DNA from: Rhodobacteraceae bacterium WFHF2C18 | GTDB lineage: Bacteria; Pseudomonadota; Alphaproteobacteria; Rhodobacterales; Rhodobacteraceae | Reading direction: 5' to 3' | Assembly: GCA_002166865.1 (NCBI GenBank) | Contig: NHTQ01000001.1 | Coordinates: forward strand, 558,001 to 622,000 | DNA: 64,000 nucleotides | In this document: positions 54,617-62,485 of the stretch, in pieces | How positions within the stretch are numbered: the stretch's first letter is position 1 | Layout: the number at the start of each line of letters is the position of its first letter | Position numbers and translations under genes: made by a program | Notes under the pieces: generated by a model | Told to the model about the DNA's origin: nothing | Databases searched by the model: none | What the model saw: the letters and a program-made list of their open reading frames with translations, nothing else

Positions 54617-56545
54617 TCAGGCGCGTCTCTCGTCCAGACGGGCGATGCCGAGGGTATCGAGAACCTTGGCCTCGATATCAGGGGCGTTCAGGCGGGCCAC
54701 GGCATACATGTCTGCCGGGCTGGCCTGGTCGATGAAGATGTCGGGCAGGACCATCGACCGGTACTTCAGCCCGTGATCGAAGACGCCGTTTTCGGCCAGC
54801 AACTGGGCGACATGGCTGCCGAACCCGCCGATGGCCCCTTCCTCGACGGTAATCACCGCCTCGTGATCACGGGCGAGATCAAGGATCATCTCCGTGTCCA
54901 GCGGCTTGGCGAAGCGGGCGTCGGCCACGGTGGGGGTGATGCCGCGCGCGCTCAGCGCCTCGGCGGCGGTGATCACCTCGCCCAGACGGGCGCCGAAGGA
55001 CAAGAGCGCGACCTGGCGGCCCTCCTGTATCATCCGGCCCTTGCCCAGGGGGAGGATCTCGCCTTCTTCCGGCATCTCGACCCCCTGCCCCTCGCCACGC
55101 GGATAGCGGAAGGCGACGGGCCCGGAATCATGCGCCGCCGCGGTGGCGACCATGTGCTTCAGTTCGGCCTCGTCGGCGGCGGCCATGACCGTGAACCCCG
55201 GCAGGTTCGACAGATAGGCGACGTCGAAGGCGCCGGCGTGCGTGGGGCCGTCGGCCCCCACCAGCCCGGCGCGGTCGATGGCGAAGCGCACCGGCAGGCG
55301 CTGGATGGCCACATCATGGACCACCTGGTCGTAGCCGCGTTGCAGGAAGGTCGAGTAGAGCGCACAGAAGGGCCGCATGCCCCCCGCCGCCAGGCCGGCG
55401 GCGAAGGTCACGGCATGCTGTTCGGCGATGCCCACGTCGAAGCAGCGGCTGGGGTAGCGCTCGCCGAACCGGTCGAGGCCGGTACCGTCGGGCATGGCGG
55501 CGGTGATCGCCACGATGCGCGAATCCTTGGCCGCCTGCTGGATCAGCGCGTCCGAGAAGACGCGGGTATAGCTGGGCGCGTTCGAGGCGGGCTTTTTCTG
55601 CTCGCCGGTGGCGACGTCGAACTTGGCGGTGGCGTGGCCGGCGTCCGCCCGCGCCTCGGCCGGGGCATAGCCCTTGCCCTTGCGGGTGGAAACATGGATC
55701 AGCGTGGGCCCCGTCGCGCGCTGGTGCACCGTGCGCAGGACCGGCAGGAGCTGGTCCAGGTCGTGCCCGTCGATGGGCCCCACGTAGGAAAAGCCAAGCT
55801 CCTCGAAGAGGGTGCCGCCGATGGTCATGCCCTTGAGCATTTCCTTGGCGCGCTTGGCGCCCTCCTGAAAGGGCGGCGGCAGGAGCGAGACCGCGCCCTT
55901 CGCGGCGGCCTTGAACTCCTGGAAAGGCGCGCCGGCATAAAGCCGCGACAGATAGGCCGACATCGCGCCCACGGGCGGGGCGATGGACATCTCGTTGTCG
56001 TTGAGGATCACGATCAGGCGCCTGCCCAGGTGGCCGGCGTTGTTCATCGCCTCGAAGGCCATGCCCGCGCTCATCGCGCCGTCGCCGATCACCGCCACGG
56101 AATCGCCCTGGCCCGTCTCGCAGGGGCCGCCAAGATCGGCGGCCACCTTGTAGCCGAGCGCGGCCGAGATCGAGGTCGAGGAATGTGCCGCGCCGAAGGG
56201 ATCGTAGGGCGACTCGGCACGCTTGGTGAACCCCGACAGACCGCCCTTCTGGCGGATCGTGCGGATGCGGTCGCGCCGGCCGGTCAGGATCTTGTGCGGA
56301 TAGCTCTGGTGGCTGACGTCCCAGATGATCTTGTCGCGGGGCGCGTCGAAGATGGCGTGCAGCGCCACCGTCAGCTCGATCACGCCGAGGCCCGCGCCCA
56401 GATGCCCGCCGGTCTCGGAGACGGCCGAGATCGTCTCGGCCCGCAACTCGCGCGCCAATTGCTCAAGCTGGCCGTCCGAGAGCCGCTTGAGATCGGCAGG
56501 CGTTGCGATCCGGTCGAGCAGCGGCGTGTCGGGGCGGTGGGACAT
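54617..56545 (-). CDS. dxs: 1-deoxy-D-xylulose-5-phosphate synthase
   Basis: A 642-residue thiamine-diphosphate enzyme that makes DXP from pyruvate and glyceraldehyde 3-phosphate, the entry of the MEP isoprenoid pathway. The N-terminal domain shows [32 protein letters not shown] and the ThDP/Mg motif [18 protein letters not shown]. The central domain has [16 protein letters not shown], and the C-terminal transketolase domain has [13 protein letters not shown]. The length is normal. ATG 56545 has AGGAGGG upstream. It is co-directional with ispA and xseB, the standard cluster in alphaproteobacteria. Confidence 0.97.
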   Translation of the reverse strand: MSHRPDTPLLDRIATPADLKRLSDGQLEQLARELRAETISAVSETGGHLGAGLGVIELTVALHAIFDAPRDKIIWDVSHQSYPHKILTGRRDRIRTIRQKGGLSGFTKRAESPYDPFGAAHSSTSISAALGYKVAADLGGPCETGQGDSVAVIGDGAMSAGMAFEAMNNAGHLGRRLIVILNDNEMSIAPPVGAMSAYLSRLYAGAPFQEFKAAAKGAVSLLPPPFQEGAKRAKEMLKGMTIGGTLFEELGFSYVGPIDGHDLDQLLPVLRTVHQRATGPTLIHVSTRKGKGYAPAEARADAGHATAKFDVATGEQKKPASNAPSYTRVFSDALIQQAAKDSRIVAITAAMPDGTGLDRFGERYPSRCFDVGIAEQHAVTFAAGLAAGGMRPFCALYSTFLQRGYDQVVHDVAIQRLPVRFAIDRAGLVGADGPTHAGAFDVAYLSNLPGFTVMAAADEAELKHMVATAAAHDSGPVAFRYPRGEGQGVEMPEEGEILPLGKGRMIQEGRQVALLSFGARLGEVITAAEALSARGITPTVADARFAKPLDTEMILDLARDHEAVITVEEGAIGGFGSHVAQLLAENGVFDHGLKYRSMVLPDIFIDQASPADMYAVARLNAPDIEAKVLDTLGIARLDERRA

Positions 56546-56566
56546 GGGGCCTGAGCCCTCCTTTTG

Positions 56567-57430
56567 TCAGGTCTGCCGCGAGATAACGAACCGGGCGAGC
56601 TGCCGCAAGCTGTCCGCCTCTCTCCCGTAGCAAGATAGGGCCTCGCAGGCGTCGTCAACAAGGGCCCGAGCGCGCGCGCGGGCGCCATCCAGCCCCAGAA
56701 GGGACACGAACGTGGCCTTTCCAGCGGCGGCGTCCTTGCCCACGGCCTTGCCGGCGGCCCGCGCATCGCCGGTGGCGTCGATCACGTCGTCCTGGATCTG
56801 GAAGGCCAGCCCGAGCGCCCGCGCATAGGCGGCCAGGGGGGCGGGATCCGCGCCGGCCATGCGCGGGCCGGCGCAGGCGGCCCATTCGATCAAGGCCCCG
56901 GTCTTGCCGGCTTGCAGGTCAGTGATGTCCTCAAGCGACAGGGGCGCGGGGGCGGATTCGGCCGCGATGTCGCGGGCCTGGCCCAGGACCATGCCCTGAC
57001 CGCCCGCGGCACGGGCCAGGGTCAGCGCCAGTTCGGCCCGCGCCGCGGTGTTGTCGGCACCGTCGGGATGGGCGGCCAGTTCGTAGGCCAGGGCCTGCAG
57101 CGCATCGCCGACAAGCACCGCGGTGGCCTCGTCCCATTTCACGTGCACGGTGGGCCGGCCGCGGCGCATCCGGTCGTCGTCCATGCAGGGCAGATCGTCG
57201 TGCACCAGGCTGTAGGCGTGCATCGCCTCGATCGCGCAAGCGGGCCAGAGGGCCCGGGACCGGGCCACGCCGTGGATCTGCGCCCCGGCCAGCACGAGTT
57301 GCGCGCGCACCCGCTTGCCCCCCGCGACCGCGTAGCGCATCGCTTCGGCCACCGGGCCGTTGCCGTAGGGGGCCAGAATCCGGTCGAAATGCGCCGCGAC
57401 CTGCGCGGCGATCTCGTCACGGCCGGTCAT
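56567..57430 (-). CDS. ispA: Polyprenyl (farnesyl) diphosphate synthase
   Basis: A 287-residue prenyl synthase that extends DMAPP with IPP to farnesyl diphosphate. The first aspartate-rich motif is VHDDLPCMDDDRMRRG (DDxxxxD form of bacterial short-chain enzymes), the second is FQIQDDVIDATGD, and KTGALI and GGKRVRAQL are present. It starts at ATG 57430, 3 bases after the xseB stop, and is followed by dxs after 21 bases, so all three form one transcript. The product length is inferred from family resemblance. Confidence 0.95.
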   Translation of the reverse strand: MTGRDEIAAQVAAHFDRILAPYGNGPVAEAMRYAVAGGKRVRAQLVLAGAQIHGVARSRALWPACAIEAMHAYSLVHDDLPCMDDDRMRRGRPTVHVKWDEATAVLVGDALQALAYELAAHPDGADNTAARAELALTLARAAGGQGMVLGQARDIAAESAPAPLSLEDITDLQAGKTGALIEWAACAGPRMAGADPAPLAAYARALGLAFQIQDDVIDATGDARAAGKAVGKDAAAGKATFVSLLGLDGARARARALVDDACEALSCYGREADSLRQLARFVISRQT

Positions 57431-57433
57431 GGA

Positions 57434-57703
57434 TCACTGGCTTTCGACGGGGGTGGTTCCGGTGGGCTGTCCCTCGCTGTCCAGCGTGATCGCCGCGACC
57501 TTCTCCTCGGCCTCGCGCAGCTTGGTCTCGCAGCGTTTCTTCAGTTCGGCCCCGCGTTCGTAGAGGGCGATCGACTCGTCCAGGGCGACCTCGCCGCGTT
57601 CGAGCTTCGCGACCACCTGCTCGAGCTCCTGCATCGCCTGCTCGAAGGACATTTCGGATACGGGCGTCGTTTCGGTCATCTGCGGGTCCTGTTGCTGAGC
57701 CAT
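57434..57703 (-). CDS. xseB: Exodeoxyribonuclease VII small subunit
   Basis: An 89-residue, mostly helical protein that binds the large subunit XseA to degrade single-stranded DNA. The conserved core is SFEQAMQELEQVVAKLERG and LDESIALYERGAELKKRCE, followed by a coiled-coil segment to about residue 70. ATG 57703 gives MAQQQDPQ; a second in-frame ATG at 57679 would remove 8 residues. It is the first gene of xseB-ispA-dxs and is divergent from the phosphotransferase gene, with 77 bases between starts. Confidence 0.94.
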   Translation of the reverse strand: MAQQQDPQMTETTPVSEMSFEQAMQELEQVVAKLERGEVALDESIALYERGAELKKRCETKLREAEEKVAAITLDSEGQPTGTTPVESQ

Positions 57704-57780
57704 TGGGCAGCACCCTAGCGGGCCAGCCGGCGGGGTTCAATTCGGTTGACGGCCCCGCGCGGCTGGATGACAACTCCCCC

Positions 57781-58752
57781 ATGTCCGCATCGCCCTCCAT
57801 GTCCGACCCAGGCCCGGCCGACACGGTGGCGCAGGCGCGCCGGTGCATCGCCGCCGCCCTGGCCACGGATCCCGCCCTGGCGGAACTGGAGATCGAGGCG
57901 GCGATCCGCCACGTTCCCGGCAAGCGCGCCATCCTGCGCGGCCGGTTAGCCGGACGGCCAGCGGTTGTTCGGCAGTTCCTGTCCCCCGCCATCGAGCCTG
58001 CACAGCGCGAGTGGGCGGAGATGCAGCGTGCCTGGCCCGAGATGCAGGGGCGCCGTTTCCGTATCGCCGAGCCGCTGCATTTCAGCGCCGTGGCCAATTT
58101 GATCGTTGTCCAGGCGGTGCCGGGCACGCCCATGCTGGAACTCTTGTGGCAGAGCGCACCGGAGACGCGCGCGCGCTGGCTGGAGCCCGGGGCGCGCTGG
58201 CTGCGCCGCTACACCGACAGTTCCGAGACCTGGACCCGCGCGCGGCCCGCCGGCTGGTTAGGCCGGGCCGAGCGGGCGGCGGCCAAGCAGCCCTTCGACG
58301 AGCTGCGCGCGCTGGAAGGTGCGATCCTGACCGAACTGCACCGGCTTGCGGCGGCCCTGGAGGCCGCGGACTGGCGCGCCGCCATAAGCCACGGCGACTA
58401 TCACCCCAACAACCTGCTGGTCAGTGATGCGCGGCTGACCGGCATCGATACCGGCGGCTCGGCCCGGATGCCCCTTTACAAGGACATGGCGCGCTTTCTC
58501 ATGCACATGGGCCGGCGGGGCATGATCCCCTCGGGCCGGCGGCGCCTGGGAGTCGACGCGCAGGGCCTGGAAGCCTTCGCCGAGGTTTTCGCCCTGACCG
58601 AGACAGAGCGCCGGCTCGCCCTGCCCTTCATGCTGGGGGTCGAGGCGCTGATCCGGGTGGAGAATGCCGGGATGACGCGCAGCCGCGTCAAGCGCGCCGC
58701 CGAGATGTCGCGCGCCTATCTTGACGACGTGCGCGGGCTGGGCCCGATCTGA
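57781..58752 (+). CDS. APH-family phosphotransferase
   Basis: A 323-residue protein of the aminoglycoside phosphotransferase/choline kinase fold. The catalytic loop is AISHGDYHPNNLLV (HGDxHxxN form), and the Mg-binding aspartate follows in GIDTGGSARMPLYKDMARF. The N-lobe is degenerate: a nucleotide lysine is not obvious. This type often acts on choline, ethanolamine, methylthioribose or cell-wall sugars in place of antibiotics. ATG 57781 has the best fit; an ATG at 57703 in frame would overlap the divergent xseB start. A terminator lies 128 bases beyond the stop. The substrate is unknown. Confidence 0.82.
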   Translation: MSASPSMSDPGPADTVAQARRCIAAALATDPALAELEIEAAIRHVPGKRAILRGRLAGRPAVVRQFLSPAIEPAQREWAEMQRAWPEMQGRRFRIAEPLHFSAVANLIVVQAVPGTPMLELLWQSAPETRARWLEPGARWLRRYTDSSETWTRARPAGWLGRAERAAAKQPFDELRALEGAILTELHRLAAALEAADWRAAISHGDYHPNNLLVSDARLTGIDTGGSARMPLYKDMARFLMHMGRRGMIPSGRRRLGVDAQGLEAFAEVFALTETERRLALPFMLGVEALIRVENAGMTRSRVKRAAEMSRAYLDDVRGLGPI

Positions 58753-58880
58753 TCCGGCGCATCCGGGGACGGCACGGGATTTCCATGATGCGACCACGGA
58801 AATTTAACGATTTCCTGCGAGCTTGAAGAATGCCGGGGCATTGTCCTCTTGGCCCCGGTGGACTTCCTCCCTGTCAGACT

Positions 58881-58909
58881 GGCCGCGTCCACGGGCGCGG
58901 CCCTTTTTT
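58881..58909 (+). terminator. Rho-independent terminator downstream of the phosphotransferase gene
   Basis: Stem GGCCGCG/CGCGGCC (7 bp) with an 8-base loop, then C and six T. It may end the phosphotransferase message or an 80-nt RNA starting near 58838. Just upstream a short stem CCGGT/ACTGG exposes a loop with TTCCTCCCT, which is complementary to a Shine-Dalgarno sequence. Confidence 0.85.
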
Positions 58910-58933
58910 GACCGTTTTTCACGGTCTCGGCTG

Positions 58934-58962
58934 TTGACGGATAGCGGTAACTCGCCTAGCGT
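58934..58962 (+). promoter_or_regulatory. Promoter of the second small-RNA unit
   Basis: TTGACG (58934-58939) and TAGCGT (58957-58962) are separated by exactly 17 bases. The -35 matches five of six consensus bases. It lies just after the upstream terminator, so it would start an independent transcript near 58969. Confidence 0.55.
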
Positions 58963-58968
58963 CCCGTC

Positions 58969-59039
58969 CAATCACTAAGTCCGGCCAGTCCGGCAGGGAG
59001 AAACAGGAAAGGGGCCGCGCGGTCTCCTTTCCTTTTTTT
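58969..59039 (+). ncRNA. Candidate small RNA, about 70 nt
   Basis: A promoter with 17-base spacing, a short body with CCGG-CCAGT-CCGG, and a long terminator hairpin ending in seven T define a compact non-coding transcription unit. No reading frame of any length fits. It lies in a 420-base gap between the phosphotransferase gene and the ialB-like gene and is flanked upstream by another terminator, so it cannot be just a 3' tail. It could also be an attenuated leader of the ialB-like gene, which starts 133 bases further on. Confidence 0.55.
59005..59039 (+). terminator. Rho-independent terminator of the second small-RNA unit
   Basis: Stem AGGAAAGG/CCTTTCCT extended by GGCC/GGTC (one wobble and one bulged T) around a GCGC loop, running into seven T (59033-59039). 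Confidence 0.88.
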
Positions 59040-59172
59040 GTTCGAAGCGGGCGCTGCGGCCCGTGGCGGGAACTTGCCCGGCCCGGCCGTGACGGCCAAG
59101 ATTTCAGCCTGACATTGGGAGCCCTGCATGCTAGAGCGCGAGGGACGTGACAAGCCACAAGATGGGGATCAT

Positions 59173-59796
59173 ATGTCCAGACTTCTAACGACCTTGCCGA
59201 TGATTGCCCTGCTGGGGCTGGGAACCGCGCTTTCCGCGCAGGAGGCGCCCGCCACCGAGGAAGAGGCACCAACCGACGCCGCCGAGGCCCCGGCCGAAGA
59301 CGCCGTTGGGGACGACGGACTCGACATGGGACAGGAGGTTCAGGAGAATCCGACCTACATCAAGGAAGAATACGGCGACTGGCAGCTGAAGTGCTTCCGC
59401 AGCGAAGCCGAGGAGGATCCCTGCCAGATGTACCAGCTGCTGCGCGAGGAGGGCGGCAACCCGGTGGCCGAGATCAGCCTGTTCAAGCTGCCGCAGGGCA
59501 GCCAGGCCGCCGCGGGCGCCACGATCATCGTGCCTTTGGGCACGCTGTTGCCAGAGGGGCTGAAGATCTCGGTCGATGGCGGCCGGCCGAAAAGCTACGA
59601 CTTCTCGTTCTGCACCATGGCGGGGTGTTTCGCCCGCATCGGGCTCACCTCTGCCGAGGTGGAGCAGTTCAAGGCAGGCGCATCGGCCTTCATGGAGATC
59701 GTGCCCGCGCAGGCCCCGGACCAGACGGTCGAGATCGAGGCATCGCTGGACGGGTTCACGGCGGCCTACGGGAATGTTTCGACGGTCCAGAACTGA
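59173..59796 (+). CDS. Invasion-associated locus B (IalB) family exported protein
   Basis: A 207-residue exported protein of the IalB family, first described in Bartonella but widespread in free-living alphaproteobacteria. A signal peptide ends near residue 22 (ALSAQ). An acidic Ala/Glu-rich spacer (about 23-60) precedes the conserved domain with YGDWQLKCF, DPCQMYQLL, IIVPLGTLLPEGL and FCTMAGCFARIGL; its cysteines probably form disulfides. ATG 59173 begins the signal peptide. The molecular role is not known. It is convergent with the fabF-like gene across an 11-base-pair hairpin. Confidence 0.88.
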   Translation: MSRLLTTLPMIALLGLGTALSAQEAPATEEEAPTDAAEAPAEDAVGDDGLDMGQEVQENPTYIKEEYGDWQLKCFRSEAEEDPCQMYQLLREEGGNPVAEISLFKLPQGSQAAAGATIIVPLGTLLPEGLKISVDGGRPKSYDFSFCTMAGCFARIGLTSAEVEQFKAGASAFMEIVPAQAPDQTVEIEASLDGFTAAYGNVSTVQN

Positions 59797-59811
59797 GTAG
59801 CGCACCGCGGA

Positions 59812-59841
59812 CCGCGCCCGCCGGATCCTTGGCGGGCGCGG
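59812..59841. terminator. Bidirectional hairpin between ialB-like gene and ketoacyl synthase gene
   Basis: A perfect 11-base-pair stem CCGCGCCCGCC/GGCGGGCGCGG with an 8-base loop sits in the 60-base gap between two convergent genes. T runs are absent. Confidence 0.65.
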
Positions 59842-59856
59842 CGATCAAACAGGCAC

Positions 59857-61071
59857 CTATCCGGGCAGACGGCGCAGCGCCAGCACCGCGTTGAGCCCGC
59901 CAAAGGCAAAGGCGTTGGACAGGGCCACCTCGACACAGGCTTCGCGGGCCTCGTTCGGTACCACGTCGAGGGCGCATTCGGGATCGGGTTCATCGTAGCC
60001 GATCGTGGGGACGACGATACCGTCGCGCACCGCCATGATGCAGGCCAGAAGCTCCACCGCGCCCGTGCCGCCGATCAGGTGGCCATGCATGGACTTGGTG
60101 GACGAGATCATCAGGTTGTCGGCGTGCCGCCCGAAGACATCGGCCACAGCGGCGCTTTCTGTCTTGTCATTGGCGGCCGTGCCGGTGCCGTGGGCGTTGA
60201 TGTAGCCGACCTGGGTCCTGTCGATGCCCGCGTCCCGCAGCGTGCCGCGCATGGCCCGCGCCGCGCCCTGCTTGGAGGGCATGACGATATCCGCCGCGTC
60301 CGAGGACATCGCATAGCCCGCGACCTCGGCCAGGATCTCGGCCCCGCGGCGGCGGGCGTGCTCGTATTCCTCCAGAACGAAAACGCCCGCGCCCTCGCCC
60401 TGCACCATGCCGTTCCGGTTGGCCGAAAAGGGCCGGCAGGCGTCCTTGGACATGACGCGCAAGCCCTCCCAGGCCTTCACGCCGCCGAAGCAGAGCATGG
60501 ACTCCGAGCCCCCGGCAATCATCACCGGGCTTGCCCCGCTGCGCACCAGTTCGAAGGCCTGGGCGATGGCATGGTTCGAGGACGCGCAGGCGGTCGAGAC
60601 GGTAAAGCTGGGCCCCTTGAGGTTGAACTCCATCGACACGTGGCTGGCGCCGGCATTGTTCATCAGCTTGGGCACGACAAAGGGGTGCACCCGGTTCTTG
60701 CCGTCCTCGTAGACGCTGCGGTAATTCTCGTCCAGCGTGGTCATCCCCCCGCCGGAATTGCCCAGCACGACGCCCGCGCGCGCCGCCAGATCGCCGGAAA
60801 ATTCCAGCCCCGCCTGACAGATCGCCTCGCGCGCGGCAATCAGGGTGAACTGGGTGAACCGGTCGTAAAGAGAAAGCTGCTGGCGGTTGAACCGTTCTTC
60901 GGGCTCGTAGCCGCGGACCTGTCCGCCAATGCGGATCGCCAGGCGGTCCACGTCGCGGAAGGTCAGTTCGCCGATGCCGCAGCGGCCTTCGCGCATGGCC
61001 TCCAGCGTGTCGGGCACATTGTGGCCGAGCGCGTTGATCGTGCCCGCACCGGTGATGACGACCCTTTTCAC
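59857..61071 (-). CDS. Beta-ketoacyl-ACP synthase (FabF-like)
   Basis: A 404-residue condensing enzyme of the KAS II type. The catalytic triad is seen as Cys in VSTACASSNHAIAQA, His in YINAHGTGTAANDKTE and His in SMHGHLIGGTGAVE. The lysine-bearing segment STKSMHG is intact. It elongates an acyl-ACP with malonyl-ACP. Its ATG 61071 overlaps the stop of the acyl carrier protein gene (ATGA), so it is likely to work with that special carrier, not the housekeeping FabF/AcpP pair. It belongs to the operon L,D-transpeptidase - lpxD - acp - this gene. Confidence 0.9.
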   Translation of the reverse strand: MKRVVITGAGTINALGHNVPDTLEAMREGRCGIGELTFRDVDRLAIRIGGQVRGYEPEERFNRQQLSLYDRFTQFTLIAAREAICQAGLEFSGDLAARAGVVLGNSGGGMTTLDENYRSVYEDGKNRVHPFVVPKLMNNAGASHVSMEFNLKGPSFTVSTACASSNHAIAQAFELVRSGASPVMIAGGSESMLCFGGVKAWEGLRVMSKDACRPFSANRNGMVQGEGAGVFVLEEYEHARRRGAEILAEVAGYAMSSDAADIVMPSKQGAARAMRGTLRDAGIDRTQVGYINAHGTGTAANDKTESAAVADVFGRHADNLMISSTKSMHGHLIGGTGAVELLACIMAVRDGIVVPTIGYDEPDPECALDVVPNEAREACVEVALSNAFAFGGLNAVLALRRLPG

Positions 61072-61334
61072 GACGTCTCTTTCTGCTCCTGGATCAGGCG
61101 TTCGATACCCGCCACGATCGCGGCCACCGAAGAGATGTCGAAATCGCTCTGTTGCGGCTCGTTGGCATTGAACGGCACGGAGATGTCGAATTCTTCTTCT
61201 ATGGCGAAGATACTTTCGACAAGGCCGAGGCTGTCGATGCCCAGTTCTTCGAGCGTGCTGTCCATGGTCACGTCCGAGGGGTCCAGCACGGCCTGTTCGG
61301 CAATGATCTCGATGACCCGGTCCTTGGTATTCAT
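61068..61334 (-). CDS. Dedicated acyl carrier protein
   Basis: An 88-residue acyl carrier protein. The phosphopantetheine serine is in LEELGIDSLGLVES (about Ser36), and the first helix reads DRVIEIIAEQA. A segment after helix II (PFNANEPQQSDFDISS) is longer than in AcpP and resembles the specialised carriers such as AcpXL that supply acyl chains to lipid A. ATG 61334 is preferred to a longer frame. It is encoded directly after lpxD and overlaps the ketoacyl synthase gene by four bases. A role in envelope lipid acylation is inferred from this setting. Confidence 0.88.
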   Translation of the reverse strand: MNTKDRVIEIIAEQAVLDPSDVTMDSTLEELGIDSLGLVESIFAIEEEFDISVPFNANEPQQSDFDISSVAAIVAGIERLIQEQKETS

Positions 61335-61368
61335 TGGCCTCGCCTTCCCGCTTCCCTCGCGGCCCGAT

Positions 61369-62460
61369 TTAGTCACTCTGCTCGCTCTTTGAAACCGTTT
61401 TCTTCAGAACGGCGACATCATCGAAGAGGCGCTTGAGCCGCCGGAGCCCTTTGAACACCTCCATCGTTGTCTCCATCTTCATGGCCGGATAGCCCAGCAT
61501 CACGCGCCCCGCGGGCACGTTGGACAGCACCTTGGTCCCGCCACCGGTGATGACGTTGTCGCCGATGAAGATATTGTCGCTGACGCCGGTCTGGCCGGCC
61601 ATGACGACATTGTTGCCGATTTTCGCCGAGCCCGCGATTCCCACCTGCCCGCAGAGCAGACAGTCCTCGCCAACCTCGACATTGTGGCCGATCATCACGA
61701 GGTTGTCGATCTTGGTGCGGTCGCCGATCCGCGTGCTTCGCACCGTGCCCCGGTCGATCCCGCAGTTGGCGCCGACTTCCACGTCGTCGCCGATCTCGAC
61801 TGCGCCGAGGCTGTGAATGCGCGCCCAGCTCTGGGCTTGCGCCTCACCCTGGTCGCCCAGGGTCTGGCGCGCCTGCTCCACGCCCGAGGGTTCGGGCGTG
61901 ACGAAGGAGAAACCATCGCCCCCGATCACGGTGCCCGGCTGGCCGATGAACCGCGCACCGATGCTGACGCGGGGCCCGATGCGCACGCCCTCGCGCAGGA
62001 ATCCGTCCGGTCCGATCTGCGCGTCGGTGCCCACGAAGGACTGCGGCCCGATGACGGTGCGCGCACCGATCGTGGCCCCCGCGCCGATCACCGCAAGGGG
62101 GCCGACGGTGACGTCCGCGCCCAGTTCAGCGCTGTCATCGATAACGGCGGAGGGATGGATTCCCTCGCCCCAGCCCTGCCCCGGGTCCATCATGGCGCTG
62201 AGGCCCGACAGCGCGTAGCGCGGCCGCGGGGCCAGAATGGCCGCCTCCAGGCCCAGGGTTTCCCAATCTGCGTCGCCCCAGAGCATGGCGGCCCGGGCGG
62301 ATCCGGCCGGCAGATGCGCGGCATACTCCGGCTTCATCGCCAGGGCCAGAAGCTCGGGCGTGGCGTCGGCGGGTTCCGCCACGCCGCTGACCTGCACGTC
62401 CGTGGCGCCCACGGCCCGGCCGCCCAGGGCCTGCGCGATCTGCTCTATCGTGTATGCCAT
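61369..62460 (-). CDS. lpxD: LpxD, UDP-3-O-acylglucosamine N-acyltransferase
   Basis: A 363-residue acyltransferase of lipid A synthesis that moves a 3-hydroxyacyl chain from ACP to UDP-3-O-acyl-glucosamine. The N-terminal uridine-binding domain (about residues 1-100) is followed by a long left-handed beta helix of hexapeptide repeats (IGAGATIGARTVIGPQSFVG and further) with the catalytic His in IGHNVEVGED, and a C-terminal helical end with LFDDVAVLKK. Substrate motif GDGFSFV is present. ATG 62460 has GGGGAG upstream. It lies 25 bases after the transpeptidase stop and 34 before the acyl carrier gene. Confidence 0.94.
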   Translation of the reverse strand: MAYTIEQIAQALGGRAVGATDVQVSGVAEPADATPELLALAMKPEYAAHLPAGSARAAMLWGDADWETLGLEAAILAPRPRYALSGLSAMMDPGQGWGEGIHPSAVIDDSAELGADVTVGPLAVIGAGATIGARTVIGPQSFVGTDAQIGPDGFLREGVRIGPRVSIGARFIGQPGTVIGGDGFSFVTPEPSGVEQARQTLGDQGEAQAQSWARIHSLGAVEIGDDVEVGANCGIDRGTVRSTRIGDRTKIDNLVMIGHNVEVGEDCLLCGQVGIAGSAKIGNNVVMAGQTGVSDNIFIGDNVITGGGTKVLSNVPAGRVMLGYPAMKMETTMEVFKGLRRLKRLFDDVAVLKKTVSKSEQSD

Positions 62461-62485
62461 GACACTCCCCATGCTGGGGACGGGT

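Noticed and set aside
57781-58752. Aminoglycoside resistance gene.
   Set aside because: The fold matches the wider APH/choline kinase group, but the N-lobe is degenerate and the gene shows no sign of transfer; resistance cannot be claimed.
58843-58909. Assignment of the first unit in the 58.8 kb gap to the cuckoo/CcsR RNA family.
   Set aside because: Only one loop carries a CCTCCC-like motif and the terminator loop does not; the family needs two. Kept only as a terminator and a finding.
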